From Ruminococcus sp. (GTDB lineage: Bacteria; Bacillota; Clostridia; Oscillospirales; Ruminococcaceae), in NCBI GenBank assembly GCA_017462565.1, contig JAFTQW010000026.1, positions 1 to 64,000 on the forward strand: a stretch of 64,000 bases of DNA, read 5' to 3'. Shown piece by piece: positions 9,021 through 18,585 of this stretch. Made by a program: the position numbers and the translations under genes. The number at the start of each line of letters is the position of its first letter. The stretch's first letter is position 1. The notes beneath the pieces were generated by a model that did not search any database, was not told the origin of the DNA, and worked only from the letters and a program-made list of their open reading frames with translations.

Positions 9021-12000
9021 ATGCATAAGAAATTTTCAAAAGCGATTGTTGCAAGTCTTATGGCAGTTACAATGATCGCACCAACAGTGGCTACTGTTGC
9101 TCCTATGAGCGCTTCAGCTGGTCAGGTGCTTGGTGAATCAACCTTTGATTACAAGGCACTTCCTTGGCATACTTGTGAATCAAGTCCTGCTAAACAGGAT
9201 TTCGATGTTAAGGACGGCGCATTCCACATAACTGTTTTACAGCCGCTTGGCGCTGAAAGCTCAAAGTGGGATCTTCAGTTCAGACACAGAAACCTTAACT
9301 TCAAGGCTGGTCATACATACAAAGTAAGCTTCCAGGCTAAATCAAGCAGAAACGGAATGGAGCTTTGCTCAAAGATCGGTGATATTGGCGGAGATAATGA
9401 ATACTTTGAACTCGACGGTAATGCCGGAAATATGCACATGGGACCTCATATGGGCGGTCAGTGGGGTAGTCCTGCTAAGCTGACAACCTCCTACCAGACA
9501 TTCTCCGGTACTTTCACTCCTACAGAGGATCTCGAGGGAGTTGAGTGGGCATTCCACTATGCAGAAGACCATAACGGATACGGCGGAAACGCTCAGAAGG
9601 GCGATCAGATCTGGTTCGATAATATGTCTATCGAGTGTGTAACTTGCGGCGATACTATCGGCGAGGACTCGTGCAATGCTGATCCTTCTGAGTCTTATGG
9701 AGCTACAAACCGTGATTACAGCGCGGCAGAGCATCCTGAAATGATTGTTGACGGCAAGCTTGTAAACTTTATCTCTGTAAACCAGATCGGTTACTACTCA
9801 AATCTTGCTAAGATAGCAACTTTGGGCGATAACAACGGTGATATTCTCCATGGCGCTTCAAAAATAACACTTGACGCTTCTACATATACTTTTGAGCTTG
9901 TTGATGCAAATACTGAGAAGGTAGTATATACAGGCACAACAGGTCCGAAGACCTACGATAAGGATTCCGACGATAACGTATGCAAGATCGACTTTACAGA
10001 GTACGAGACACCTGGCAGATATTATCTCAGAATTAAAGATAAGGGCTGGAGATCTTTCGCATTCAATATCGGCGATAACATTTACACAGATAAAAGCCAC
10101 AATATGCTTACTAATGCTCTGAACTACTTCTATCAGAACCGTTCAGGTATTGATATTGAAGATAAATACTGTACATCCGGCGGTTCAGACGGCAAGGGAA
10201 CAGGAATGGGTCACCAGGGCGGTCATAAGACTGATACGGCTACAATCCAGGATGAATGGGTTCTTCAGTATTCTTCAAAGGAAGAGGCTACTTCAACACA
10301 TAAGTCCGGTACTCTTACTGCAAACGGCGGTTGGTACGATGCCGGCGACCACGGTAAGTACGTTGTAAACGGCGGTATCTCAGTTTGGACACTTCAGAAT
10401 ATGTATGAAAGAGCAATCAGCCAGGATGGTTATGAAGGAAAGTTTGATGATGGTTCAGGCACAGTTGTAATTCCTGAAGCAGGCAATAAAGTACCGGATA
10501 TTCTGGATGAAGCTGCTGTAGAGCTTGATTGGATCGCACAGATGAAGGTTGTTTCCAGCGATACTAAGTGGGGCAAGTATGACGGTCTCTACTACCACAA
10601 GCTTCATGACCATAAATGGACTGGTCTTGCTACCAAACCTTGGGATTATGAAGGCGATAAACTTGCAGACGGTGTAACAAAGGGCTGGGGAACGGTTCGT
10701 ATTGTAAAGCCTCCTACGTTCGCTGCAACACTTAACTATGCAGCTTGTGCAGCACAGGCAGCAAGACTTTGGGAGCCATATGACTCTGCAAAGGCAAAGA
10801 AGTACCTCGATAGCGCAAAGGAAGCTTATGCTGCATATGAGAAGCACTTCTATGAATATGATTCTACTAAGACTACACATCCGACACTGAATTGCGAGTG
10901 TACAAAGGAAGAAATCAATCCTGATTCTCTGTATGCTCCGATGTGGCAGGCAAAGGGCGGCGGACCTTACGGTGATGATAATGTTAAGGACGACGCATAC
11001 TGGGCAGCTTGTGAAATTTTCGTATCTGCTTCCAAAATGGGAGATGCTGATGCTGCTACATATAAGGCAAAGATTGATAAATCCAGCTATGCTTACAAGG
11101 TAGATACAAGAATGGTTGGCGGCGAAAACAAGGATGGTTCCTTCACTTCGTTCAACTGGGGCAACACTGCTTCCGCAGGTTCACTGACACTTGCGCTCCA
11201 CAGCGATCTCCTTTCAGCTGATGAAAACAGCAAGATCAAGTCTGCTATCACAGCAGCTGCTGACGAATACATTGCTTGTGAAGACGAGCAGGGCTACGGT
11301 ATTCCTTATAAGTACGACGGCAAGGGCTACAATGATCCTAACAACCTTGATCCTTCTGTTATAATCAACGGTTATGAGTGGGGTTCAAACTCCATGGCTA
11401 TCAACAACTGTATCGTTATGGCTTATGCTTACGACCTTAATAAGGACATCAAGTACATGAACGGTATTGCAGGCGCAATGAACTATCTCCTTGGATGTAA
11501 CCCGCTTTCATTCTCTTATATCACTGGTTACGGTGAATATAAGGAAAAGAATCCACACCACAGATATTGGTCTTACGAGCTTGATAAGACTCTGCCTATG
11601 GCTCCTGACGGAATCCTTTCCGGCGGTCCTAATGCAGGTCTCCAGGATCCATATGTACGTGCTCTTGGATTTGTTCCTGGTGATGCAAATAACCCGTCAC
11701 AGAGATGTTTCGTTGACTCTATCGAAGCATGGTCTACAAACGAGGTTACAATCAACTGGAATGCACCTCTTGCTTGGATCACATCATTCTTACAGGATGA
11801 AGCTGCTGATGCAGATGGCGGCGATACACCTACAGATGTACTCTGGGGTGATGCTAACTGCGATAAGCAGGTAGATATGTCTGATGCAGTTCTTATCATG
11901 CAGTCACTTTCTAACCCTGATAAGTTTGGTCTTAACGGTTCTGATCCTACACACATCACAGAACAGGGTCAGCTTAATGCCGACGTTTACGAGAACGGCA

Positions 12001-12095
12001 CAAGTGGTATCACTAACGAAGATGCTCTTCAGATTCAGAAGTATAAGCTTGAACTCGTTAAATCACTTGATCCTAAGGATTTCGTTAAGGAATAA
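9021..12095 (+). CDS. Cellulosomal GH9 cellulase, CBM4-Ig-GH9-dockerin
   Basis: A 1024-residue secreted cellulase. Order: signal peptide 1 to about 33 (cut after ASA), CBM4-like beta-sandwich about 35-205 that binds glucan chains, an Ig-like CelD_N module about 245-350 (ISVNQIGYY...FAFNIGDNIY), GH9 catalytic domain about 355-925, short linker, dockerin about 940-1013. Catalytic residues: GGWYDAGDHGKY (436-447; D440, D443), PHHR (845-848) and the donor E908 in STNEVTINWNAPL. This is the CbhA/CelK-like GH9 layout, usually cellobiohydrolase or processive endoglucanase. Its codon use is more biased (AAG, GCT) than its neighbours, consistent with high expression. It follows the other GH9 gene but has its own leader. 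Confidence 0.95.
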   Translation: MHKKFSKAIVASLMAVTMIAPTVATVAPMSASAGQVLGESTFDYKALPWHTCESSPAKQDFDVKDGAFHITVLQPLGAESSKWDLQFRHRNLNFKAGHTYKVSFQAKSSRNGMELCSKIGDIGGDNEYFELDGNAGNMHMGPHMGGQWGSPAKLTTSYQTFSGTFTPTEDLEGVEWAFHYAEDHNGYGGNAQKGDQIWFDNMSIECVTCGDTIGEDSCNADPSESYGATNRDYSAAEHPEMIVDGKLVNFISVNQIGYYSNLAKIATLGDNNGDILHGASKITLDASTYTFELVDANTEKVVYTGTTGPKTYDKDSDDNVCKIDFTEYETPGRYYLRIKDKGWRSFAFNIGDNIYTDKSHNMLTNALNYFYQNRSGIDIEDKYCTSGGSDGKGTGMGHQGGHKTDTATIQDEWVLQYSSKEEATSTHKSGTLTANGGWYDAGDHGKYVVNGGISVWTLQNMYERAISQDGYEGKFDDGSGTVVIPEAGNKVPDILDEAAVELDWIAQMKVVSSDTKWGKYDGLYYHKLHDHKWTGLATKPWDYEGDKLADGVTKGWGTVRIVKPPTFAATLNYAACAAQAARLWEPYDSAKAKKYLDSAKEAYAAYEKHFYEYDSTKTTHPTLNCECTKEEINPDSLYAPMWQAKGGGPYGDDNVKDDAYWAACEIFVSASKMGDADAATYKAKIDKSSYAYKVDTRMVGGENKDGSFTSFNWGNTASAGSLTLALHSDLLSADENSKIKSAITAAADEYIACEDEQGYGIPYKYDGKGYNDPNNLDPSVIINGYEWGSNSMAINNCIVMAYAYDLNKDIKYMNGIAGAMNYLLGCNPLSFSYITGYGEYKEKNPHHRYWSYELDKTLPMAPDGILSGGPNAGLQDPYVRALGFVPGDANNPSQRCFVDSIEAWSTNEVTINWNAPLAWITSFLQDEAADADGGDTPTDVLWGDANCDKQVDMSDAVLIMQSLSNPDKFGLNGSDPTHITEQGQLNADVYENGTSGITNEDALQIQKYKLELVKSLDPKDFVKE

Positions 12096-12107
12096 TTTAA
12101 TAAAATT

Positions 12108-12135
12108 AAAGGGATGCTCCGGCATCCCTTTTCTT
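12108..12135 (+). terminator. Intrinsic terminator after the second GH9 gene
   Basis: AAAGGGATGC (12108-12117) pairs perfectly with GCATCCCTTT (12122-12131) with a 4-base loop, then TTCTT. Confidence 0.8.
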
Positions 12136-12171
12136 ATAAAATATTGATTGTATGCATCTGTTTTTTAGACA

Positions 12172-12201
12172 AAAAGAAAACCGCTCATTATGAGCGGTTT
12201 T
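12172..12201 (-). terminator. Intrinsic terminator of the rplK-rplA operon
   Basis: AAAACCGCTCA (12177-12187) pairs with TGAGCGGTTTT (12191-12201). On the minus strand it is followed by CTTTTTGTC, and it sits about 15 bases past the rplA stop. Confidence 0.85.
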
Positions 12202-12215
12202 GTCATTGAGATAAA

Positions 12216-12911
12216 TCAAACTCCGAATTTTGCAGTTGCAACCGGAATTCCAGGACCCATAGTTGAAGTAACTGTGCAGCTCTTGAGGTAAGTACCCTTA
12301 GCAGCAGCAGGCTTAGCCTTAACGATAGCTTCCATGAGAACAGTGAAGTTTTCGTCAAGCTTAGCAGCTCCGAAAGAAGCCTTTCCAATCGGGCAGTGAA
12401 TGATATTTGTTTTATCAAGACGGTACTCGATTTTACCAGCCTTAGCTTCTGTTACAGCCTTGGCAACGTCGGGAGTTACAGTACCAGCCTTCGGGTTTGG
12501 CATAAGACCACGAGGGCCGAGAACTTTACCGAGACGTCCAACGAGTCCCATCATGTCTGGTGAAGCAACAACAACGTCGAAATCCATCCAGTTTTCCTTC
12601 ATGATTCTGTCAACGAGATCCTGTCCGCCAACGTAATCAGCTCCGGCAGCCTGAGCAGCCTCGTACTTATCTTCCTTACAGAAAACGAGAACCTTAACGT
12701 TTTTACCTGTACCGTTAGGAAGTACAACAGCGCCTCTGACCTGCTGATCAGCGTGTCTGGAGTCAACGCCGAGACGGATGTGAGCTTCAACGGTTTCATC
12801 AAACTTAGCCTTTGCATTCTTGCAAACTAAGTCAAGAGCCTCTGGCGACTCATAAAGCTTTGCATAATCGACAGCCTTAGCACTGTCAACATATTTCTTG
12901 CCGTGTTTCAT
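12216..12911 (-). CDS. rplA: Ribosomal protein L1
   Basis: A 231-residue 50S protein of the L1 stalk, which helps release deacylated tRNA from the E site and in many bacteria represses its own operon. The family signature [16 protein letters not shown] and the preceding [16 protein letters not shown] are intact, and length is as usual. ATG follows AGGAGGAAATATA. It is the last gene of the operon; the usual next genes rplJ and rplL are absent here and a terminator follows. Confidence 0.97.
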   Translation of the reverse strand: MKHGKKYVDSAKAVDYAKLYESPEALDLVCKNAKAKFDETVEAHIRLGVDSRHADQQVRGAVVLPNGTGKNVKVLVFCKEDKYEAAQAAGADYVGGQDLVDRIMKENWMDFDVVVASPDMMGLVGRLGKVLGPRGLMPNPKAGTVTPDVAKAVTEAKAGKIEYRLDKTNIIHCPIGKASFGAAKLDENFTVLMEAIVKAKPAAAKGTYLKSCTVTSTMGPGIPVATAKFGV

Positions 12912-13061
12912 TATATTTCCTCCTGTTTAAGTGGTAATACCAGACGCTTATAGCAATCCGGTTAGCGGAATTTTCCTCCCACCAATGTAGCTTGTCTATA
13001 TTTAAGACAGCTCAGAGAAGTCAGAATAAGACGCAAAACGTCTGTATCTTCATTCAGTAAA

Positions 13062-13487
13062 TTAGTCAACAACTACAACGCCCATAGAACGAGCTGTTCC
13101 GGCGATCATGCTCATAGCTGCTTCGAGTGAACCTGCATTAAGGTCGGGCATTTTCTGCTCTGCGATCTTCTGAACTTGTTCCTTAGTGATGTTAGCGACC
13201 TTAGTCTTGTTAGGAACTCCTGAACCGCTGTTGATATTGCAAGCCTTCTTGATAAGAACGGCAGCGGGCGGAGTTTTAGTGATGAATGAGAAAGAACGGT
13301 CTGCATAAACAGTGATAACAACAGGGATAATCATACCGATGTCGTTTTTGGTTCTCTCATTGAATTCCTTTGTGAATGCCATGATATTAACACCATGCTG
13401 ACCGAGAGCCGGACCAACAGGTGGTGCAGGAGTAGCCTTTCCTGCTGCGATCTGAAGCTTAATGTAGCCAACTACTTTCTGTGCCAT
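13062..13487 (-). CDS. rplK: Ribosomal protein L11
   Basis: A 141-residue protein of the GTPase-associated centre of the 50S subunit, binding 23S rRNA with L10-L12. [13 protein letters not shown] and the [17 protein letters not shown] proline-rich N-terminal region are canonical. The start is set at 13487 because GGAGGTGCGAATAC precedes it and the family begins there; the frame stays open 13 codons upstream, but that part has no similarity. It is followed by a 150-base gap before rplA that has a small hairpin (AGACG/CGTCT) and no gene. Confidence 0.97.
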   Translation of the reverse strand: MAQKVVGYIKLQIAAGKATPAPPVGPALGQHGVNIMAFTKEFNERTKNDIGMIIPVVITVYADRSFSFITKTPPAAVLIKKACNINSGSGVPNKTKVANITKEQVQKIAEQKMPDLNAGSLEAAMSMIAGTARSMGVVVVD

Positions 13488-13577
13488 GTATTCGCACCTC
13501 CATAAATGTGGTAAATGGCGAGGCAAGAATTATTTTACCTCTCCCACGGAAACCGCTTCGGGTTTCTTTTGACCTGA

Positions 13578-14105
13578 CTAATCCTCCACAGTAACGACTT
13601 GACTTAAAGGAAGCGTTGTGGGGGTTTCACGACCGAACATTGAAACTAAAAGATCAACGCTGCGATCGTCGAGATTGATGTTCTGAACGACGCCTATGAA
13701 GCCATCCATAGCAGTACCGGAAATCTGAACCTTATCGCCGACCTTGAAGTTTACCTCAACAGAGGAAACGTCTATTCCAAAGAGCGATTTAACCTCTTCA
13801 TCTGAAAGGGGAGTTGGTTCGGATGCCGGACCGACAAAGCCTGTGCAGCCTCTGGTATTTCTGACGATATACCAGGAATCGTCCGTAACGATCATTTTGA
13901 CCAGAACGTAACCGGGATAGGTTTTGCGTTCGATCTCTTTTGTTTTGCCGTCGGTGATCTCAGTCACCTTTTCGGTAGGAACTCTAACTTCCTGGATAAG
14001 ATCATGAAGCTTACGGTTTTCGACAACCTTTTCAATATTCTGGGCAACCTTATTTTCGTAGCCTGAATAAGTGTGGATGACATACCACTTACATGCTTCC
14101 GACAT
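13578..14105 (-). CDS. nusG: Transcription termination/antitermination factor NusG
   Basis: A 175-residue protein with an NGN domain (WYVIHTYSGYENKVAQNIE... WYIVRNTRGCTGFVG) and a C-terminal KOW domain (FKVGDKVQISGTAMDGFIGVVQNI). It binds RNA polymerase, alters pausing and links to Rho or ribosomes. RBS AGGAGGATTATT precedes ATG. Normal length and the usual place between secE and rplK. Confidence 0.97.
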   Translation of the reverse strand: MSEACKWYVIHTYSGYENKVAQNIEKVVENRKLHDLIQEVRVPTEKVTEITDGKTKEIERKTYPGYVLVKMIVTDDSWYIVRNTRGCTGFVGPASEPTPLSDEEVKSLFGIDVSSVEVNFKVGDKVQISGTAMDGFIGVVQNINLDDRSVDLLVSMFGRETPTTLPLSQVVTVED

Positions 14106-14132
14106 AATAATCCTCCTTAGACTTCCTTGGGT

Positions 14133-14354
14133 TTAGCGGTAGATCAGACCCATGAGCTTTAAGAAGCCCGTATCGAGCAGACCAACGAGAACTGCTGATA
14201 AAGCGATAACGCTGACAACAACTGATGTGTTATCGAAAACAGTTTTCTTTGTAGGCCAAACCACTTTGTTGAATTCGATTTTTAAGTCCTTGAACCATTT
14301 GCGGATCTTGCCCGGCTTTTTAGACTTTTTTTCTGAAGTTGTATCCTTAGCCAT
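14133..14354 (-). CDS. secE: Preprotein translocase subunit SecE
   Basis: A 73-residue inner-membrane protein with a lysine-rich cytoplasmic start, an amphipathic helix (GKIRKWFKDLKIEFNKVVWPTKK, the family hallmark around WPT) and one transmembrane helix near residues 43-65. It stabilises SecY in the secretion channel. RBS GGAAGGAG. Sits in the standard rpmG-secE-nusG order. Confidence 0.95.
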   Translation of the reverse strand: MAKDTTSEKKSKKPGKIRKWFKDLKIEFNKVVWPTKKTVFDNTSVVVSVIALSAVLVGLLDTGFLKLMGLIYR

Positions 14355-14372
14355 AAAAAATACTCCTTCCGA

Positions 14373-14522
14373 TTACTTAGTTTCCTTGTGAAGAGTATGC
14401 TTTCTGCAGAACTTGCAATGCTTCATCATTTCAATTCTGTCGGGGTCATTCTTCTTGTTTTTCTTGGAAACATAGTTGCGCTGTTTGCACTCTGTGCAAG
14501 CTAAAGTAACCTTTACTCTCAT
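14373..14522 (-). CDS. rpmG: Ribosomal protein L33
   Basis: A 49-residue 50S protein of the zinc-binding (C+) type: two CxxC pairs are seen, CTEC and CKFC. The start at 14522 follows GGAGGTGCCGAT and gives [17 protein letters not shown], the normal family N-terminus. An upstream in-frame ATG at 14594 would add 24 unrelated residues and is rejected. First gene of the secE-nusG-rplK-rplA operon. Confidence 0.96.
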   Translation of the reverse strand: MRVKVTLACTECKQRNYVSKKNKKNDPDRIEMMKHCKFCRKHTLHKETK

Positions 14523-14623
14523 ATCGGCACCTCCTGATTTAGTACTTCCTCCGACTTGCGGAGGTAGGTTGTTTGCCTCCCTCGTATTGGGCATAAAAAT
14601 AAAACCCCTGCCGAGGTAAAATA

Positions 14624-14652
14624 ATTATACCACATATATCCGGAAAAGTCAA
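14624..14652 (-). promoter_or_regulatory. Promoter of the rpmG-secE-nusG-rplK-rplA operon
   Basis: On the minus strand TTGACT (14652-14647) and TATAAT (14629-14624) are 17 bases apart, about 100 bases before the rpmG ATG. Confidence 0.75.
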
Positions 14653-14780
14653 GTATATTCGGGAAATTTTTTTGAAATTTAAATTATGGAGACTCTTATG
14701 AACTTTGTCCTGAATTCACCGCTTGTTGAGGGTAAAGTTTTAGAAGGGCGGCTTTTGTGCCGCTCTATTTGCGTATAATA

Positions 14781-14809
14781 TGAAAAAGGACAGTTCCGAA
14801 GAACTGTCC
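14781..14809 (-). terminator. Intrinsic terminator of gap
   Basis: GGACAGTTC-cgaa-GAACTGTCC (14788-14809), followed on the minus strand by TTTTTCA, just beyond the gap stop. Confidence 0.88.
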
Positions 14810-14832
14810 CTTAAAACTTGTCCGGTTATAGA

Positions 14833-15870
14833 TTAACCAAGCTCAGCAAAATACTTGATAGTTCTTACCATCTGTGATGTGTAAGAATTCTCATTGTCGT
14901 ACCAAGAAACAACCTGAACCTCGTAGAGATCGTCAGCGATCTTAGCAACCATTGTCTGAGTAGCATCGAAGAGTGAGCCGTACTTCATGCCGATAACGTC
15001 AGAAGAAACGATCTGATCCTCATTGTAGCCGAAAGAAGCAGAAGCGGCAGCCTTCATAGCAGCGTTGATGCCTTCCTTAGTAACGTCTGCACCCTTAACA
15101 ACAGCTGTAAGGATTGTTGTAGAACCTGTTGGAACAGGAACTCTCTGTGCAGAACCGATGAGCTTGCCGTTGAGTTCAGGAATTACAAGACCGATAGCCT
15201 TAGCAGCGCCTGTTGAGTTAGGAACGATGTTAGCAGCGCCGGCTCTTGCTCTTCTGTAGTCGCCCTTTCTGTGAGGACCGTCAAGGATCATCTGATCGCC
15301 TGTGTAAGCGTGGATAGTGCTCATGATACCGCTCTGGATAGGAGCATAATCGTTAAGAGCCTTAGCCATAGGAGCGAGGCAGTTTGTTGTACAAGAAGCA
15401 GCAGAGATGATCTTGTCATCAGCAGTAAGAGTATTCTCGTTTACGCTGAAAACGATTGTAGGAAGATCGTTGCCTGCCGGAGCAGAAATAACAACTTTCT
15501 TAGCGCCTGCATCGATATGAGCCTGAGCCTTGTCCTTGGAGCAGTAGAAACCTGTGCACTCAAGAACAACGTCAACGCCGATTTCGCCCCAAGGAAGCTC
15601 AGCAGCGTTAGCCTTAGCATAAATTGTGAGAGTCTTGCCGTCAACTGTGATAGTACCAGCTTCGTCATCAGCCTCTACAGTGTGAAGATTTTCGCCGATT
15701 CTTCCGCAGTATCCGCCCTGAGCGGTATCGTACTTAAGAAGCTGAGCGAGCATAGAAGGCTTTGTAAGATCGTTGATTGCAACAACCTCATAACCCTCAG
15801 CATCAAACATCTGTCTGAAAGCAAGACGACCGATACGGCCGAAACCATTAATAGCAACTTTAACTGACAT
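14833..15870 (-). CDS. gap: Glyceraldehyde-3-phosphate dehydrogenase
   Basis: A 345-residue glycolytic enzyme that oxidises and phosphorylates glyceraldehyde 3-phosphate with NAD+. It has the Rossmann start [16 protein letters not shown], the catalytic cysteine motif [12 protein letters not shown], and the C-terminal [15 protein letters not shown]. Codon use is strongly biased, as for a highly expressed gene. RBS TTAGGAGG. It is a single-gene unit with its own promoter and terminator. Confidence 0.98.
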   Translation of the reverse strand: MSVKVAINGFGRIGRLAFRQMFDAEGYEVVAINDLTKPSMLAQLLKYDTAQGGYCGRIGENLHTVEADDEAGTITVDGKTLTIYAKANAAELPWGEIGVDVVLECTGFYCSKDKAQAHIDAGAKKVVISAPAGNDLPTIVFSVNENTLTADDKIISAASCTTNCLAPMAKALNDYAPIQSGIMSTIHAYTGDQMILDGPHRKGDYRRARAGAANIVPNSTGAAKAIGLVIPELNGKLIGSAQRVPVPTGSTTILTAVVKGADVTKEGINAAMKAAASASFGYNEDQIVSSDVIGMKYGSLFDATQTMVAKIADDLYEVQVVSWYDNENSYTSQMVRTIKYFAELG

Positions 15871-15904
15871 TGGAAAATTACCTCCTAAATAAATTTACAT
15901 ATAT

Positions 15905-15933
15905 ATTATACTCCAAACAGGAATTTTTTTCAA
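15905..15933 (-). promoter_or_regulatory. Promoter of gap
   Basis: On the minus strand TTGAAA (15933-15928), 17-base spacer, TATAAT (15910-15905), 35 bases before the ATG. Confidence 0.75.
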
Positions 15934-16147
15934 GTGGTTAGATAAAAAAATAACAGAAAATTTATGAAATGTACACATTTGACTAAAACAAGCTAAATCA
16001 AACAGAAAGTTTTAGTGAAAGTGCTATAATATATTAAATGTAATATATTTGTTATTCCATTTTTGAAAAAAATGTAGTATAATATAGATATTGCTGAAAA
16101 AAAGTATTATCGGCAATTTAATTCATAAGAAAGAAAGGCGAATCGAA

Positions 16148-16930
16148 ATGACAGATATTAAAGATTTACTTAAGTTTTTTGAAAACCCGGTTACATCCGA
16201 AATTATGGAGAACAACAAAACAATTTCAGAGATTTCTGCATCAAGAATGATGTTTATTGCAGAAATGCTCGATATTGAAGAAGACAAGGAATACGACAGA
16301 GATAATTTGAAGGAGTTAGCAAAAATTCTTCGTGAAGAAAGCAGAAGCTTAATGAGAAATGCCTGTATGGGTACTGTTCTGTCAAACAGTCCTGAACATG
16401 AGGTAGTTGTACGAGTTGATTCAATGATTGATAACATCGTTGACGGCTGCAAAAAGGTGTTTGGCGAAAGCTTCAGAATAAAAGCGATAGAACGTTCGGA
16501 CGCTTATGTTAAAATCAATGAGAAAATGCTTAAATTCTGTATAATCGGATTTATAAGAAAGCTTTGCTCTGTGGCAGAAGATACCGATTTTGAAATTCAA
16601 ATCGGCTCTCGTTCAGAAAACGGAATGGTTAAAATATTCGTATATTCTGATGTTGAAATTCCGGAGGAGGAGAAAACTCCCGGCAATGAAAATCAGATAA
16701 GCCGTCAGATTAATTATTATGACAGAAACTATGAAGCTATAAGAATGTTTTTCGATTGTAAGCTTGATCTTCAGATGAACGATGATAAGTCGTCGCTGTA
16801 TATTGTTATTCCTGAGACCGAGGTTAAAGAAGACAGCAAAGAGCTTGAATTTAAATCTCCTCTTGTTAATATGGATAAAGACGATTTTTCGGATTATTTA
16901 ATTATGCTTACAGATGCATATGAAGAGTAA
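16148..16930 (+). CDS. Unknown protein, possibly a degenerate histidine-kinase-like ATPase
   Basis: A 260-residue soluble protein not recognised as a named family. The first 110 residues are helical and begin MTDIKDLLKFFENP; residues about 120-230 can be read as a HATPase fold (helix with EKMLKFCIIGFIRKLC in the place of an N box, then strands ending SSLYIVIPETE). No phosphoacceptor histidine and no clear glycine-rich G boxes are visible, so kinase activity is doubtful. ATG at 16148 is preferred because AGAAAGG lies 10 bases upstream; the frame also opens at 16091. It stands alone between gap and the phoH operon. The ATPase reading is inference from pattern only. Confidence 0.6.
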   Translation: MTDIKDLLKFFENPVTSEIMENNKTISEISASRMMFIAEMLDIEEDKEYDRDNLKELAKILREESRSLMRNACMGTVLSNSPEHEVVVRVDSMIDNIVDGCKKVFGESFRIKAIERSDAYVKINEKMLKFCIIGFIRKLCSVAEDTDFEIQIGSRSENGMVKIFVYSDVEIPEEEKTPGNENQISRQINYYDRNYEAIRMFFDCKLDLQMNDDKSSLYIVIPETEVKEDSKELEFKSPLVNMDKDDFSDYLIMLTDAYEE

Positions 16931-16977
16931 GTTAAAATAATTTGAACAATTTACACATAAAAATCACAGGATTTTTG

Positions 16978-17006
16978 TTGACAGTATTCAAAGAAAGTTG
17001 TATAAT
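16978..17006 (+). promoter_or_regulatory. Strong promoter of the CYTH-phoH-era operon
   Basis: Consensus TTGACA (16978-16983), 17-base spacer, TATAAT (17001-17006), 38 bases before the ATG. No other promoter is evident until yfhO, so it may drive the entire 9-kb gene run. Confidence 0.85.
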
Positions 17007-17043
17007 ATAAGAGTAGATTTTTATTATTTTTTCGGAGGTCAAT

Positions 17044-17559
17044 ATGGCAAAGGATCTTGAAATTGAGAGAAAATTTCTTGTGGTGTTACCGGATCTGAAT
17101 AATCTTGATGTTAAAAGAAAGATTGAAATCATGCAAACTTATTTAAAAAGAGGCAGCAATGATTCTCAGCGAAGAGTAAGAAAAATTATCGAAAACGGCA
17201 GCGTTTTTTATACCTATACTGAAAAGGTGTTTGTTTCGCCTGTTGTTCGGGAAGAAAATGAATCTGAAATAACTGCTGACGAATATGTCCTGCTTTTGGA
17301 ACAGTCGGATAAAAGCTGTGCTCCGGTTGAAAAAATAAGGTATTGCTTCAATTATTCCGATCAGCTTTTTGAACTTGATGTTTACCCTTTTTCAAACGAC
17401 TATGCTATTATGGAACTTGAGCTTGACTTTCCGGAACAGAAAATATATTTTCCTGAATGTGTAAATGTTTTAAAAGATGTTTCTGATGATAAGCGCTACT
17501 CAAACGCTTCTCTTGCTTTAGCGGCTTCATTCCCGGAAGAAGCGTGTTCATGCAGATAA
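17044..17559 (+). CDS. CYTH domain phosphohydrolase-like protein
   Basis: A 171-residue cytoplasmic protein. The N-terminal EIERKFLV is the ExExK signature of CYTH (triphosphate tunnel) enzymes, followed by alternating charged beta strands (QRRVRKI, YTEKVF, ELDVYPF, MELELDF) that form the tunnel lined by Arg, Lys and Glu. Family members hydrolyse inorganic triphosphate or thiamine triphosphate, or cyclise ATP; the exact substrate is unknown. RBS CGGAGGT. First gene after a consensus promoter and upstream of phoH. Confidence 0.85.
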   Translation: MAKDLEIERKFLVVLPDLNNLDVKRKIEIMQTYLKRGSNDSQRRVRKIIENGSVFYTYTEKVFVSPVVREENESEITADEYVLLLEQSDKSCAPVEKIRYCFNYSDQLFELDVYPFSNDYAIMELELDFPEQKIYFPECVNVLKDVSDDKRYSNASLALAASFPEEACSCR

Positions 17560-17613
17560 CGTATGTGAAACGCCCGGATGCTTTATTTAATTATTTTGTT
17601 AGGAGTTTAACTG

Positions 17614-18585
17614 ATGTCAGAAAAATTTGTTTCTGTTGATGATCCGGAACAGCTTTCGGCTGTTTTCGGACAGCTCGACGATAATGTCAGCAGGATTCAG
17701 AAAGAATATAACGTTACCGTTGTCAGCAGAGACGGCGGAATAAAAATAATCGGCAGCGAGAAAAATGTCGACGACGCTTCAAGAGCGCTGAATTCGCTGC
17801 TTAAAATAAGCTCGGGCGGTCATACGCTGAATGAACAGACTGTTCGCTATGTAACCTCCATGGTCGCAGACGGAATTGAACAGCAGCTTGAAGAACTGGG
17901 GGGAGACGGTATATGCGTCACCGCTTCGGGAAAAATTCTTCGTGCAAGAACCATCGGTCAGAAGCAATATGTTGACGCTATAAAAAATAATACTATAGTT
18001 CTTGGTATAGGTCCTGCCGGAACCGGAAAAACCTATCTCGCCGTTGCAATGGCAGTAAAGGCTTTCCGTGAGCATAAGATCAAGAAGATAATTCTTACAC
18101 GTCCGGCTGTTGAAGCCGGCGAAAAGCTCGGATTCCTTCCGGGCGATTTGCAGGACAAGGTTGATCCGTATCTCAGACCGCTTTACGACGCTCTGTATGA
18201 TATGTTCGGAGCCGAAAGCTTTGCAAAATATATGGAAAAAGGAATAATCGAGGTCGCTCCGCTTGCATATATGCGTGGACGAACTCTCGATGAAGCGTTT
18301 ATTATTCTTGATGAAGCTCAGAATACGACCTCCGAGCAGATAAAAATGTTCCTAACACGTCTCGGAAATGAAAGCAGGATGGTCATAACCGGCGATATTA
18401 CGCAGATTGACCTGCCAGACGCTAAAAAATCCGGACTTGTTGAAGCTATAAAGGTTCTTAAAGGAATAGACGATATTCATATTCATAGATTCAGTGAAAA
18501 AGATGTCGTTCGCCATCGTCTTGTTCAGGATATCATCAAGGCGTATGAAAAGTTTAATGAAGGGAGAATGAGAAATCATGGCTAA
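17614..18585 (+). CDS. phoH: PhoH family ATPase (PhoL)
   Basis: A 323-residue cytoplasmic P-loop ATPase, probably RNA-related. An N-terminal KH-like part (about 20-90) precedes the PhoH domain with Walker A GPAGTGKT, the LTRPAVEAGEKLGFLPGD motif, and Walker B FIILDEAQNTT followed by the TRLGNESRMVITGD segment. The neighbours ybeY and era support a role in RNA and ribosome processing. It overlaps ybeY by 8 bases. Confidence 0.93.
   Translation: MSEKFVSVDDPEQLSAVFGQLDDNVSRIQKEYNVTVVSRDGGIKIIGSEKNVDDASRALNSLLKISSGGHTLNEQTVRYVTSMVADGIEQQLEELGGDGICVTASGKILRARTIGQKQYVDAIKNNTIVLGIGPAGTGKTYLAVAMAVKAFREHKIKKIILTRPAVEAGEKLGFLPGDLQDKVDPYLRPLYDALYDMFGAESFAKYMEKGIIEVAPLAYMRGRTLDEAFIILDEAQNTTSEQIKMFLTRLGNESRMVITGDITQIDLPDAKKSGLVEAIKVLKGIDDIHIHRFSEKDVVRHRLVQDIIKAYEKFNEGRMRNHG

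Noticed and set aside
13488-13526. The N-terminal extension of L11
   Set aside because: A clear ribosome site and the family start [10 protein letters not shown] place the start at 13487.
15271-15867. A 198-codon frame antisense to gap
   Set aside because: Long shadow frame caused by the strong codon bias of gap; serine-rich composition with no family resemblance.
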